Below, in pieces: positions 54,991-63,704 of a stretch of DNA of 64,000 nt; position 1 is the stretch's first letter; each line of letters starts with the position of its first letter. This stretch comes from SHZI01 sp031409515 (lineage in GTDB: Bacteria > Pseudomonadota > Gammaproteobacteria > Steroidobacterales > GCA-2729495): NCBI GenBank assembly GCA_031409515.1, contig JANNXJ010000053.1:124001-188000 (forward strand), given 5' to 3'. Below the pieces are notes generated by a model, which saw only the letters and a list, made by a program, of their open reading frames with translations, did no database searches and was not told the DNA's origin. The translations under genes were made by a program, and so were the position numbers.

Positions 54991-55647
54991 CTAGATCGCC
55001 ACGTCAATCGGCGCCCTCTCGAGCCCCTGGTGCAGTCGCCAGCATCGCTCCGCAATCAGCGCCGGACTGCGCTCCTGATCCTCTGCTGTCACCCGGCCCT
55101 GAATGTTCAGGTAGTGGACCTTGATCGCGGTTGCGGCGAGGGATGCTCCAACGCCGTGGGCTAGATTGCGCAATCCGGCCTTGCCGATCGACAGTGAGCC
55201 GAACGCCGGCACGGGATTGCTGGCAAACAAGGAGCCCGTGAACAGGAGCGTGCCGGTGTTGGCTACGCGCATGGCGGGCAGCACCGCACGCACGGCGGTG
55301 AGCGCCCCGGCCACGTTCACCTGGAAATCGCTGGTAAGGTCGGCAGCGGTTTCATCCAGCAGGTTCTTCCACTTGATATGGGCCGCGTTGTAAAGCAGCG
55401 TAGCGGGTGCGCCGGCTTCGGCCTCGATCTCCAGGAGCGCTGTGTGGAGGTCTGTTTCCCGGGCGCAATCGGCAACCCGGTGCAGCGAACGGACCCCGGC
55501 GGATCCCAACTGATTCTGGCAGTCCCGAAGCACCTGCTCGCGTCGTCCGATCAGCGCGACCGTGAATCCCTCACTTCCGAAGCGCCGGGCCGTGGCGAGA
55601 CTGATCCCCGGGCCGGCGCCAACAATGATGAGCAATTCGCCAGCCAT
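54991..55647 (-). CDS. SDR-family protein lacking the catalytic Tyr
   Basis: A 218-aa Rossmann-fold protein. Cofactor motif GAGPGISLATARRFGSEG, a typical variant of the SDR family with GAGPG. Active-site region: FTGSLFASNPVPAFGSL, then SIGKAGLRNLAHG. Lys of YxxxK is present, but Leu stands where Tyr is expected. The subgroup of SDRs with GAGPG often has such changes. The start overlaps the nitronate monooxygenase stop by one base (TGATG), and GST follows. Function is not known; possibly a non-classical reductase. Confidence 0.8.
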   Translation of the reverse strand: MAGELLIIVGAGPGISLATARRFGSEGFTVALIGRREQVLRDCQNQLGSAGVRSLHRVADCARETDLHTALLEIEAEAGAPATLLYNAAHIKWKNLLDETAADLTSDFQVNVAGALTAVRAVLPAMRVANTGTLLFTGSLFASNPVPAFGSLSIGKAGLRNLAHGVGASLAATAIKVHYLNIQGRVTAEDQERSPALIAERCWRLHQGLERAPIDVAI

Positions 55648-56603
55648 CAGATGCCCGCTGCCAGGGATCGCACCAGTTCACCTGCGGGCTGGATGTCGTG
55701 GATCCGCTCAACGCTATGCCCGGCATAAAGAGCCATCGCTTCCAGGTCTCCCGTCATCGATTTAGTGGGCAGCGCGAACGCGTGGCGCTCAATCGGTGCG
55801 CCACTCGCGGAGCGCGCGACAATGTCCGCGGGTCCGGATGCTGCCAGCGGAGCACGGCCACCAGCCTCCGCGCTACGCACTGTGCTATTTCGCAGTACCC
55901 GGTGTGGTGCGTCGGGCCAACCCCGGGAAAACAGCGAAGTCACCGCCGTATCGGCAGCGACTGCCCTGATGATCATCTGCTGATAGATCTCCGCGGCATT
56001 AGCCTCAACAGAGCAGACGAAGCGGGTGCCAAGCCATGCGCCGACAGCGCCAGCGGAGAGTACTGCCGCGACGTCACGCGCATCGGCGATGCCCCCGGCA
56101 GCAATCAGAGGGATGCTGGGAAATGCCGCACTGATCTCGCCAAGTAGTTTTTCCAGCGGCGTCGCTCCGCAGAGATGCCCGCCGGCTTCGATGCCTTGCG
56201 CCACGATCACGTCAACTCCGGCAGCGATCGCCAGCAAGGCGTCGTCGAGAGAGCCGACGGTGTGCAGCAGGACGCCGCCTGCAGCATGTACCGTACTGAC
56301 ATACGCGGCGGGATTTCCCCAGAAGGTGGAGACGATCCTGACTCCATGGCCCAGCGCAATGCCCAGGCGTTCGTGCTGGGGCCACTCCAGCACGAGATTG
56401 ACCCCAAAGGGATGCGGTGATGCCGTGCGGGTGGCCTGGATCAGTCGGCTGATCTGCTCCGTGCTCGACCAGCTGAGAGACAACATGCCCAGACCACCGG
56501 CATTGGATACGGCTGCGGCCAGCGCCGGAGTAGCAGCATTGCCGATGGGCGCCTGAACTATCGGCACCTCAATCCCTAGCAGCGATATCAGGTCACGTGA
56601 CAT
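55647..56603 (-). CDS. nitronate monooxygenase family protein
   Basis: A 318-aa FMN-dependent TIM-barrel enzyme. Signature stretches are LGIEVPIVQAPIGNAATPALAAAVS, DVIVAQGIEAGGHLCG (phosphate-binding loop) and PLIAAGGIADARDVAAVLSAGA. It oxidises alkyl nitronates or related compounds. It is the first gene of an operon with an SDR (overlapping by one base) and a GST. The three could handle a nitro or electrophilic compound, but this is inference. Confidence 0.9.
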   Translation of the reverse strand: MSRDLISLLGIEVPIVQAPIGNAATPALAAAVSNAGGLGMLSLSWSSTEQISRLIQATRTASPHPFGVNLVLEWPQHERLGIALGHGVRIVSTFWGNPAAYVSTVHAAGGVLLHTVGSLDDALLAIAAGVDVIVAQGIEAGGHLCGATPLEKLLGEISAAFPSIPLIAAGGIADARDVAAVLSAGAVGAWLGTRFVCSVEANAAEIYQQMIIRAVAADTAVTSLFSRGWPDAPHRVLRNSTVRSAEAGGRAPLAASGPADIVARSASGAPIERHAFALPTKSMTGDLEAMALYAGHSVERIHDIQPAGELVRSLAAGI

Positions 56604-56860
56604 CTTGCGGGTTGGGTAAGTTATCTGCAGGGACCGTCAGGGGATGCATGGCGGAACCCGGTCTGGGAGGAATGCCTGGTGCACTCTCGCGAGCAAGGTC
56701 GGGTTGTCGATTGGTCGCTCCGCCCTCGTTCTCCCACCGGGAGAGCGCCATCTGGCGTCGCGTTCGGCCAGGACCGGAGTCGTCCGACTCAATATCAAGC
56801 ATTGGACCCGTCCTATACCTGCCATTCCACTCTAACACTGGCTCTTGGCGGCGGGCAGCT

Positions 56861-56971
56861 CACCTTGACTTCGCCGGCCTTCAGGCTGAAGGCGGCATAG
56901 AGATAGGTGCACACTAGGTTGTGCTCAAGTTGTACCGCCTCGTACAGGGCATTCAGCAGGAACTCCCGGGA
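56861..56971 (-). pseudogene. fragment of a ferritin-like domain gene
   Basis: About 37 codons (SREFLLNALYEAVQLEHN, then LVCTYLYAAFSLKAG) match the first helix of ferritin-like proteins of the VioB/iminophenyl-pyruvate-dimer-synthase type, with the metal-binding Glu-X-X-His. The frame continues without similarity on both sides (PPPRASVRVEWQV at the end), so only the first helix remains. It lies in the 456-bp gap between the nitronate monooxygenase and a small gene. It is probably a decayed gene. Confidence 0.6.
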
Positions 56972-57059
56972 CGCTGCGCGGAACCCGTCGGACAAAGGTC
57001 TGCCTCTGAACTGCTGCACACCATACAACAGGTGGCAGCTCGCCAGGCTATCCTGAGAG

Positions 57060-57272
57060 TTAGCTGCGCGAGACTTCCAGGCAGATCGTCGCGACCACTG
57101 AGAAGCCGTCCTCCACGGGGTTCTCCACGTAGTCGACGACCCGGATCCACTGGCGCTGTCCGCGACGAACTGCGGCAATGCTGTCACCCCGGCGAAACGC
57201 CTGGCGCAGCGACTGGCGGAGGCCCGGACTCGCCGGGGTACTGGTGAAGCAGAGGACTTCAGTCTCGGGCAT
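57060..57272 (-). CDS. small protein, no recognised family
   Basis: A 70-aa frame from the ATG at 57272, MPETEVLCFTSTPASPG, ending in VVATICLEVSRS. Codon use is GC-rich at third positions, as in neighbouring genes. It contains a charged stretch (QWIRVVDYVENPVEDGF). It overlaps the GDPD gene by 14 bp on the same strand, so the two may be coupled. I do not recognise it. Confidence 0.5.
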   Translation of the reverse strand: MPETEVLCFTSTPASPGLRQSLRQAFRRGDSIAAVRRGQRQWIRVVDYVENPVEDGFSVVATICLEVSRS

Positions 57273-58269
57273 GGGACTGGCAGGCCTGGCGGCCGACATC
57301 GGGATGGTCCGTGAAGAAGCCCGTCATGCCCCGGTCCAGCGCCGCAGTGATTTCGCCCGCGAGGTTACCCCGCGCGAGGGACTTGGTCCCCTGCTGAAAC
57401 GCGGGAGCGAGGTAGTGGTTTTCCCCCCGAAACGTCCAGCCATGCACAAAGAGCCCGGCCTGGCGGGCCCTGACCACAAACTCCCCGGGTCCCGTGATCC
57501 AGTCTCTCGGCACGCCAACGCCGTCCGCGTAGACCGCGATCGCCTGGAGATCTGGCTGCGGAACGGTTGCCGTGTCGGGCGGCGCGGTCTCGAGCAGCTG
57601 CACCAGTGGCAGGTCGGTCAGCGTCCGGAGACGCCGCAGGCTGTCCGCGTCGAAGGACTGGATGTACACGGGCACTGCAGCGCCCGAAAGTCCGGCGAGC
57701 AAGGCCCGCTCCGGGTCACGTCCCAGGGCACGGAACACTGCGGGGTCTTTCAACTCCGGGTAGACGCCGACGACGCGACCGCCCCGTTGCCCCTCTTCCC
57801 TGAGGAGAGCAATGATTTCCGCGAGGGTCGGCACCGGGAAGAGACCGTTGAAGGCAACGTTGCCTGGCCGGCGGTCGGGACGGGTCTCCCGCGCGCGCAG
57901 GCGGCGAAGCTCCGCCAGCGTGAAATCCTCGACGAACCAGCCCGTGACCGGTTTGCCGGCAACGGACCTGGTGGTCTTCCGGGAGGCAAACTCCGGCACG
58001 TCAGCCACATTGGTGCTGGCCTGAAGCTCCCGCTCGTGCCGGGCAACCAGGATGCCATCCCGCGTCATCACCAGGTCGGGCTCGATGAAGTCGGCGCCCA
58101 GCTGGATGGCCAGGCGATAGGCCGGCAGCGTGTGCTCCGGCAGGTAGCCACTGGCACCCCGATGAGCGATCACCACGCACGGCTCCGGTGGCTGGGCAGG
58201 AAGGGCTGGCGACGCGGCAACGAGCGCGAGGGTGGCCATGAACAACCGTAACCTGGAGTGGGGCATCAT
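57259..58269 (-). CDS. glycerophosphodiester phosphodiesterase
   Basis: A 336-aa exported GDPD that hydrolyses glycerophosphodiesters to glycerol 3-phosphate and an alcohol. A signal peptide (LRLFMATLALVAASPALPAQ) precedes the catalytic region with IAHRGASGYLPEHTLPAY near residues 35-51 (catalytic His36, Arg37 and His46), EPDLVMTRDGILVARHE, and HGWTFRGENHYLAP. It resembles periplasmic GlpQ. It is divergent from a PhoX-like lipoprotein; both suggest phosphorus scavenging. Starts at the ATG at 58269, with a second Met directly after it. Confidence 0.92.
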   Translation of the reverse strand: MMPHSRLRLFMATLALVAASPALPAQPPEPCVVIAHRGASGYLPEHTLPAYRLAIQLGADFIEPDLVMTRDGILVARHERELQASTNVADVPEFASRKTTRSVAGKPVTGWFVEDFTLAELRRLRARETRPDRRPGNVAFNGLFPVPTLAEIIALLREEGQRGGRVVGVYPELKDPAVFRALGRDPERALLAGLSGAAVPVYIQSFDADSLRRLRTLTDLPLVQLLETAPPDTATVPQPDLQAIAVYADGVGVPRDWITGPGEFVVRARQAGLFVHGWTFRGENHYLAPAFQQGTKSLARGNLAGEITAALDRGMTGFFTDHPDVGRQACQSHARD

Positions 58270-58294
58270 TGGCCGAACACTCTGGCCCCTCTGT

Positions 58295-59944
58295 ATGAAG
58301 CTCTCATTGCATCCGGATTATCGCTGGACCTTCGTTGCCACTCTGCTCGCCACAGTGCTGGTGCTGGTTGGCTGCGGTGTTGCGGGCCGTCCCGGAGAAA
58401 CAGCAGCAGCACCGCCGCGGCCCATGCTCGTCCCGGTGCCGGGCGCCGGCTTCTCGTCCCAACTGCTGCTGACCACCGGTGAGGTCATAGGGAGCTACCG
58501 CCCGCCCGGCGTGCTGGATGGGATGGTGGCCTTTCCGGGCCAGGACTCCAGTTCCATGGACCTCTACGTGACTCACGAACTGGAAGCCAGCGAGGGTGAG
58601 GGCTACCGGCTGGCCAACGGCACGGAACTCAAGGGCTCCCGCATCACCCGCTTCCGGCTGGACCGCCAGACGCGGCAGATCACCTCGGCCGGTCTTGCCT
58701 ACCGGGAAATCCGCGATCGCTCAGGCCGCGTGGTCGTGGACGCCGCCCAGTTGAACGAGACCAGCGGCCGGGGCACTGCCGGCCTCGAGTCCTTCTGCTC
58801 GGCCTCGGGGTGGTCTGCCGGCGCGTACGGCTTTGCAGACCAGCTGGTGATGGCCCACGAGGAAGTGACCCGGACGGAGGGCCATCCCCACGGCGGCACG
58901 ATCTACGCCCTGGACGTGGCGGACGAGACCCTGTGGGCACTGCCGGAACTCGGGCGCGGCTCCTGGGAAAACAGTGCCGCCCTGACCACGCCGGACGGCA
59001 ACCGGCCGGACGGCCATATTGCTCTCCTGCTGGGGGACGATCTGGAGTTCGGTCGCGCCCCGCTGTACCTCTGGCTCGGCCGCAAGATCCCCGGGGGCAA
59101 CTTCATCGAGCGCAACGGTCTCGCCCGGGGGCAACTACACGTGTGGGTGGCCGGCAATGGTGACCGGACGCCCCAGCAGTGGTTCGGGTCAGGGACTGAA
59201 CGCAGCGGGCGCTTCGTGCCCCTGCCCGCCCGCACCGAGAACGGCAAACCGGGTAAGGAGACGGACAGTGCCGGCTATTTCAACGATCCCGAATTGCGCC
59301 AGCGGGCCGAGACTCTGGACGCCTTCATGTTTTCCCGACCGGAAGACCTGCACACCAATCCCGGCAACGGCACCCAGGCCGTGTTTGCCTCCACCGGCCA
59401 GGGCAACCGCTTCCCCGCCGACGACTGGGGAAACGTGTACCTCCTTGATGTGGAGTTCGCGCCGGGGCCCGGCGGCAGCCTGACGGCGGAGGCGCGTATC
59501 CGGCTGTTCTATGACAGTGACGACACGGTAGATCGCGGGCTGCGCAGCCCGGACAATCTCGTGTGGGCGAGCAATAGCCGGATTTACGTCCAGGAAGACA
59601 AGGCTACGAAACTGGCCCGCTTCGGCGCCGGATCCGGCGTGGAAGCGTCCGTGTGGTCCCTGGATCCCACCGGCACTGCCCCACCGAGCCGCATCGCCGT
59701 CATCGACCGGAGCGCTGTGCCTGCCGGGAGCACCGACAGCAAGGCGGGCGACGTCGGCGCCTGGGAGTCCTCCGGCATCATCGATGTCACGGCATTGCTC
59801 GGCGGGGCACCGGGGGAGATCCTGCTGCTCGCGAACGTGCAGGCCCACGGCGTTACCGACGGAGCCGTCGGTGGGGCCGGCAGTCTGGTGGAAGCCAGCC
59901 AGCTGCTGCTGCTGTCTGGTGGAGCGAGGGCCGCAGGCCCCTAA
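58295..59944 (+). CDS. PhoX/DUF839-like exported lipoprotein
   Basis: A 549-aa protein. A signal peptide ending in VLVLVGCG carries the lipobox. The mature part has a beta-propeller-like pattern with YVTHELEASEGEG, LVMAHEEVTRTEGHPHG, WENSAALTTPDGNRPDGHI and SPDNLVWASNSRIYVQED, like PhoX-type alkaline phosphatases and related calcium-dependent phosphatases (DUF839). The Tat signal usual for PhoX is missing, so it may be a relative rather than PhoX itself. I choose the ATG at 58295; the longer frame from 58232 would overlap the divergent GDPD gene. Confidence 0.75.
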   Translation: MKLSLHPDYRWTFVATLLATVLVLVGCGVAGRPGETAAAPPRPMLVPVPGAGFSSQLLLTTGEVIGSYRPPGVLDGMVAFPGQDSSSMDLYVTHELEASEGEGYRLANGTELKGSRITRFRLDRQTRQITSAGLAYREIRDRSGRVVVDAAQLNETSGRGTAGLESFCSASGWSAGAYGFADQLVMAHEEVTRTEGHPHGGTIYALDVADETLWALPELGRGSWENSAALTTPDGNRPDGHIALLLGDDLEFGRAPLYLWLGRKIPGGNFIERNGLARGQLHVWVAGNGDRTPQQWFGSGTERSGRFVPLPARTENGKPGKETDSAGYFNDPELRQRAETLDAFMFSRPEDLHTNPGNGTQAVFASTGQGNRFPADDWGNVYLLDVEFAPGPGGSLTAEARIRLFYDSDDTVDRGLRSPDNLVWASNSRIYVQEDKATKLARFGAGSGVEASVWSLDPTGTAPPSRIAVIDRSAVPAGSTDSKAGDVGAWESSGIIDVTALLGGAPGEILLLANVQAHGVTDGAVGGAGSLVEASQLLLLSGGARAAGP

Positions 59945-60118
59945 AGCCGTCACGGTCGTATCTCGAATCTGTCAGCAGACTGCAACGGTCGCCGCCTAAA
60001 TTTGGTGACCACAGGGCTGGGGCAGGCGCGAGCTCACGTCGCCACACCAGAACGGTAAATAATTGGCGCGGCTGCCGCCCCAGCCCGACCTCAAGTCACG
60101 TAGTCGGCCCCACGCCGG

Positions 60119-61774
60119 TCACGCGGCGGCGACGCGGTCTCCCACCTGTCGGCCCACGGCGGTCAGAACGGCCTGCAAGGTCGCGATCGTCGTGTCCTCC
60201 GCCAGGGCCACGCCGCCACTCAGTTCGTCGCCAATCCGGATCCGCACACAGGCCATCGCACTGGCCTCCGTGCCAGCTGCGAGGGCGTACTCGTCGAAGG
60301 CTTCCACGACGCCCTTGAAGCCGTGGAGGCGCTGGAGTGCGTCCATCAAGGCCTCCACGACCCCGTGGCCGGTGCCGTCGAGGGTCGTGCCATCCAGGCT
60401 CGCGTGCAGACGCACCCGGTTCCCGTCGCGGCGGATGCTGTAGTCGCCGATGCACCAGCCCGCCGGTGCGCTGACGTAGGCGGCATCGAACAGCTGGCGG
60501 ATCTCGCTGCCCTGGATCTCGCCACCGGTTCGCTCCGCCTGGCGCTGCACCACCTTCGAGAAATCGATCTGCAGCCAGCGCGGCAGCGTGATGCCGAAAT
60601 CCCGCTCGAGCACGTACAGCACGCCGCCCTTGCCGGACTGGCTGTTGATGCGCACGACTTCGTCATAGCGGCGGCCCAGGTCCCGGGGATCAATGGGCAG
60701 GTAGGCCACCTGCCAGGGCTCGTCGGCCCGCTGCCTGGCCAGCGACTTCCGGATCGCATCCTGGTGGCTGCCACTGAAGGCCGTGAAGACGAGTTCGCCG
60801 GCGTAGGCGTGCCGGGGGTGGGTGTCGATCTCGGTGCAGTACTCGACGGTCTCGACGATCCGCCGCATGTCGGACAGATCCAGGTGGGGATCGATGCCCT
60901 GGGAGTAGAGGTTGAGGGCCATCGTCACCAGGTCCATGTTCCCCGTGCGCTCGCCATTGCCCAGCAGGGTGCCCTCGATGCGGTCAGCGCCGGCCAGCAG
61001 GCCGAGTTCTGCCGCGGCAATCCCGCAGCCCCGGTCGTTGTGGGTGTGCAGGCTGATCCGCACCCGGTCCCGATGCGCGATGTGCTCGCCCATCCACTCG
61101 ATCATGTCGGCGTAGACGTTCGGCGTGCTCATCTCCACCGTGGCCGGCAGGTTGATCACAACCTTCTGCCCCTGCTCCGGCTGCCACACACCGATCACTG
61201 CATTGACCACTTCCGCGGCGTAATCGAGCTCGGTGCCGGTGAAGCTCTCCGGCGAGTACTGGAACTCCCACCGGGTGTCCGGCTGGCCCGCGGCCAGGTT
61301 CCGGATGCAGGTGGCGCCCTGCACGGCGATCGCCTTGATGGCTGCCTTGTCGAGCCCGAACACGCGTTCCCGCTGCACGGTCGACGTGGAGTTGTAGAGG
61401 TGCATGTTGGCCAGCTTCGCGCCGCGCAGGGACTCGAAGCTGCGGGCAATCAACTCGTCCCGGGCCGGCGTGAGCACCTGCAAGGTGACGTCGTCGGGCA
61501 CCAGGCCGTCCTCGATGATCCGGCGCACGAAGTCGAAATCGGGCTGGGACGCCGCCGGGAAGCCCACCTCGATCTCCTTGAAGCCGATGTCGACCAGCAG
61601 CCTGAACAGCCGCGTCTTCTGCTCCACCGACATGGGCTTCACGAGGGCCTGGTTGCCGTCCCGCAGGTCCACGGCGCACCAGTCCGGCGCCCGGTCGATA
61701 ACCCGGTCGGGCCAGCGGCGCTGCGCGCGGGGAATGGGCGCGAAGGGCGCGTATTTGCGGTGGTCGTAGCTCAT
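60119..61774 (-). CDS. leuA: 2-isopropylmalate synthase (LeuA, type 2)
   Basis: A 551-aa enzyme that condenses acetyl-CoA with 2-ketoisovalerate in the first step of leucine synthesis. Catalytic signatures: CAVDLRDGNQALVKPM at about 33-48 with the metal Asp, GFKEIEVGFPAAS, SLHTHNDRGCGIAAAELGLLAG and GNGERTGNMDLVTMALNL. The C-terminal LeuA dimer/allosteric domain extends past 430 (DYSIRRDGNRVRLHASLDG) and gives leucine feedback. It is the longer type 2 form. Divergent from an Lrp/AsnC regulator, which may control it. Confidence 0.95.
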   Translation of the reverse strand: MSYDHRKYAPFAPIPRAQRRWPDRVIDRAPDWCAVDLRDGNQALVKPMSVEQKTRLFRLLVDIGFKEIEVGFPAASQPDFDFVRRIIEDGLVPDDVTLQVLTPARDELIARSFESLRGAKLANMHLYNSTSTVQRERVFGLDKAAIKAIAVQGATCIRNLAAGQPDTRWEFQYSPESFTGTELDYAAEVVNAVIGVWQPEQGQKVVINLPATVEMSTPNVYADMIEWMGEHIAHRDRVRISLHTHNDRGCGIAAAELGLLAGADRIEGTLLGNGERTGNMDLVTMALNLYSQGIDPHLDLSDMRRIVETVEYCTEIDTHPRHAYAGELVFTAFSGSHQDAIRKSLARQRADEPWQVAYLPIDPRDLGRRYDEVVRINSQSGKGGVLYVLERDFGITLPRWLQIDFSKVVQRQAERTGGEIQGSEIRQLFDAAYVSAPAGWCIGDYSIRRDGNRVRLHASLDGTTLDGTGHGVVEALMDALQRLHGFKGVVEAFDEYALAAGTEASAMACVRIRIGDELSGGVALAEDTTIATLQAVLTAVGRQVGDRVAAA

Positions 61775-61919
61775 GGTCCGGCTCCAGCCCCAAGGCTCAG
61801 TGGTAGAACTCGGAGGAGTCTAGGGGGAAATGCCCGCCATTTCCTTGCACATATGCCCTATTATCGATCATTCTTGGCACATTCGTGCTCTAAAACATAT
61901 CAAAGAGGTCGTATCTGCC

Positions 61920-62402
61920 ATGCCTGCATTCAAGCCGGACCGCCTCGACCGCCGCATCCTGACGGAGCTGCAGCAGGACGGCGGGCTCACCAATCAGGCC
62001 CTCGCCGAGCGCGTGGGCCTCTCCCCCTCCCCCTGCCTGCGCCGGGTGAAGGCGCTGGAAGACGCGGGCGTCATTACCGGGCGGGTCACGCTGCTGGACC
62101 GGAAGAAGCTCGGGCTGTCGCTCACCGCGCTCATCCAGATCTCCATGGACCGGCACACCCCGGAGCGCTTCGAAAACTTTGAAAGCACGGTGAAGCGGTT
62201 TCCAGAGGTGCAGTCCTGCCTGCTGATCACGGGGCAGGACGCCGACTATCTCCTGATCGTCGTGGTGCCGGACATGGAGATGTACCAGGAGTTCCTGCTC
62301 AACAAGATCACCCGCATCGAAGGCGTGTCCGGCGTGCACTCGAGTTTCGTCATGCGGTGGGTGGTCGATACCACCGCACTGCCCCTCGATTATCTGGGCT
62401 GA
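61920..62402 (+). CDS. Lrp/AsnC-family transcriptional regulator
   Basis: A 160-aa regulator. The N-terminal HTH has LDRRILTELQQDGGLTNQALAERVGLSPSP and the C-terminal RAM domain has VQSCLLITGQDADYLLIVVVPDM and YQEFLLNKITRIEGV. It responds to an amino acid, probably leucine. The start is the ATG at 61920. It is divergent from leuA across 145 AT-richer bases, where its operator should lie. Convergent with metY. Confidence 0.93.
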   Translation: MPAFKPDRLDRRILTELQQDGGLTNQALAERVGLSPSPCLRRVKALEDAGVITGRVTLLDRKKLGLSLTALIQISMDRHTPERFENFESTVKRFPEVQSCLLITGQDADYLLIVVVPDMEMYQEFLLNKITRIEGVSGVHSSFVMRWVVDTTALPLDYLG

Positions 62403-62409
62403 CCCCGCC

Positions 62410-63687
62410 TCAGGCGGTGGCCACCGCCAGAGCCTGATCAATGTCCTGCAGGATGTCCTCGATGCCCTCGATACCCACGCAGAGGCGCAGCATGTCGGGC
62501 GTCACGCCGGCACTCTTCAGCTCCGCTTCACTGAGCTGGCGGTGGGTCGTGGACGCCGGGTGGGCCGCGAGGGACTTGGCATCGCCGATGTTCACCAGCC
62601 GCTTGAAGATCTTCAGCGCGTCGTAGAACTTCACGCCGGCGGCGAAGCCACCCCGGATGCCGAAGGTCAGCAGCGCGGAGGGCCGGCCCCCGGTGTATTT
62701 CTGCGCCAGGTGATAGTACGGCGAAGACTTCAGGCCGGCGTAGTTCACCCAGGCCACTGCGGAATGCTTCTCCAGATGCTGGGCTACGGTCATGGCATTA
62801 GCCACGTGCCGCTCCATCCGCAGGTCCAGGGTCTCGATGCCCTGCAGGAAGAGAAACGCATTGAACGGGCTCATGGCCGCCCCCATGTTGCGCAAGGGCA
62901 CCGTGCGGGCGCGGCCAATATAGGCTGCTGGACCAAAAGCGTCGGTATAGACCACACCGTGATAGGAAGGCTCCGGCGAACTGAGCATGGGAAAGCGCTG
63001 CTTGTGCTCGGCCCAGGGAAACTTGCCCGAATCGACGATCATGCCGCCGATCGACGTGCCGTGACCGCCCATGTACTTGGTCAGCGAGTGCACCACGATA
63101 TCGGCGCCAAACTCGATGGGCTTCATGAGCACGGGGGTGGCCACGGTGTTGTCCACGATCACCGGCACGCCATGCCGGTGAGCCATGGCCGTGATGGCCT
63201 CCAGGTCCGGGATGTTGCCCGCCGGATTACCAATGGACTCGCAGAACACAGCCGCTGTGTCGGCGTCGATCAGGGCTTCAAGGGCCTTCGCGCTGTCGTC
63301 CTGCGCGAAACGGACCTTGATCCCCAGGCTGGGTAGCGTGTGGGCGAACAGGGTGTAGGTGCCGCCGTAGAGCATGGGCACCGAAACCACGTTCCGGCCT
63401 GCCTGGGCAATCGTGAGAATCGAGTAGGTGACCGCCGCGCTCCCGGCGCTGAGGGCCAGCCCGGCGACGCCGCCTTCAAGGGCTGCCACGCGCTTCTCCA
63501 GCACGTCGTTGGTGGGATTCATGATGCGGGTGTAGATGTTGCCGACCACCGCCAGGTTGAACAGGTCGGCGCCGTGCTGGGCGTTGTCGAACTCATAGGC
63601 CGCCGTCTGATAGATGGGCACGGCCACGGACTTGGTGGTGGGGTCCGTGGCGTAACCTGCGTGGATGGCCAGCGTTGCGTCTTTCAT
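62410..63687 (-). CDS. metY: O-acetylhomoserine aminocarboxypropyltransferase/cysteine synthase family (MetY)
   Basis: A 425-aa PLP enzyme of the Cys/Met metabolism family. The PLP lysine is in SLTKYMGGHG. Other landmarks are MNPTNDVLEKRVAALEGG and AVFCESIGNPAGNIPD. Such enzymes make homocysteine from O-acetyl- or O-succinylhomoserine and sulfide. The partner gene upstream (HTS family) supplies the activated homoserine, so the pair forms a direct sulfhydrylation route. Convergent with lrp. Length is normal. Confidence 0.95.
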   Translation of the reverse strand: MKDATLAIHAGYATDPTTKSVAVPIYQTAAYEFDNAQHGADLFNLAVVGNIYTRIMNPTNDVLEKRVAALEGGVAGLALSAGSAAVTYSILTIAQAGRNVVSVPMLYGGTYTLFAHTLPSLGIKVRFAQDDSAKALEALIDADTAAVFCESIGNPAGNIPDLEAITAMAHRHGVPVIVDNTVATPVLMKPIEFGADIVVHSLTKYMGGHGTSIGGMIVDSGKFPWAEHKQRFPMLSSPEPSYHGVVYTDAFGPAAYIGRARTVPLRNMGAAMSPFNAFLFLQGIETLDLRMERHVANAMTVAQHLEKHSAVAWVNYAGLKSSPYYHLAQKYTGGRPSALLTFGIRGGFAAGVKFYDALKIFKRLVNIGDAKSLAAHPASTTHRQLSEAELKSAGVTPDMLRLCVGIEGIEDILQDIDQALAVATA

Positions 63688-63704
63688 CGGTGTCGGTGCT
63701 CCAG

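Noticed and set aside
54900..55055. N-terminal extension of the GST-like protein.
   Set aside because: The extension has no family similarity and the Met at 54899 gives a normal GST start.
60323..62182. A 619-codon plus-strand frame opposite leuA.
   Set aside because: Antisense of a conserved enzyme and overlapping the Lrp gene.
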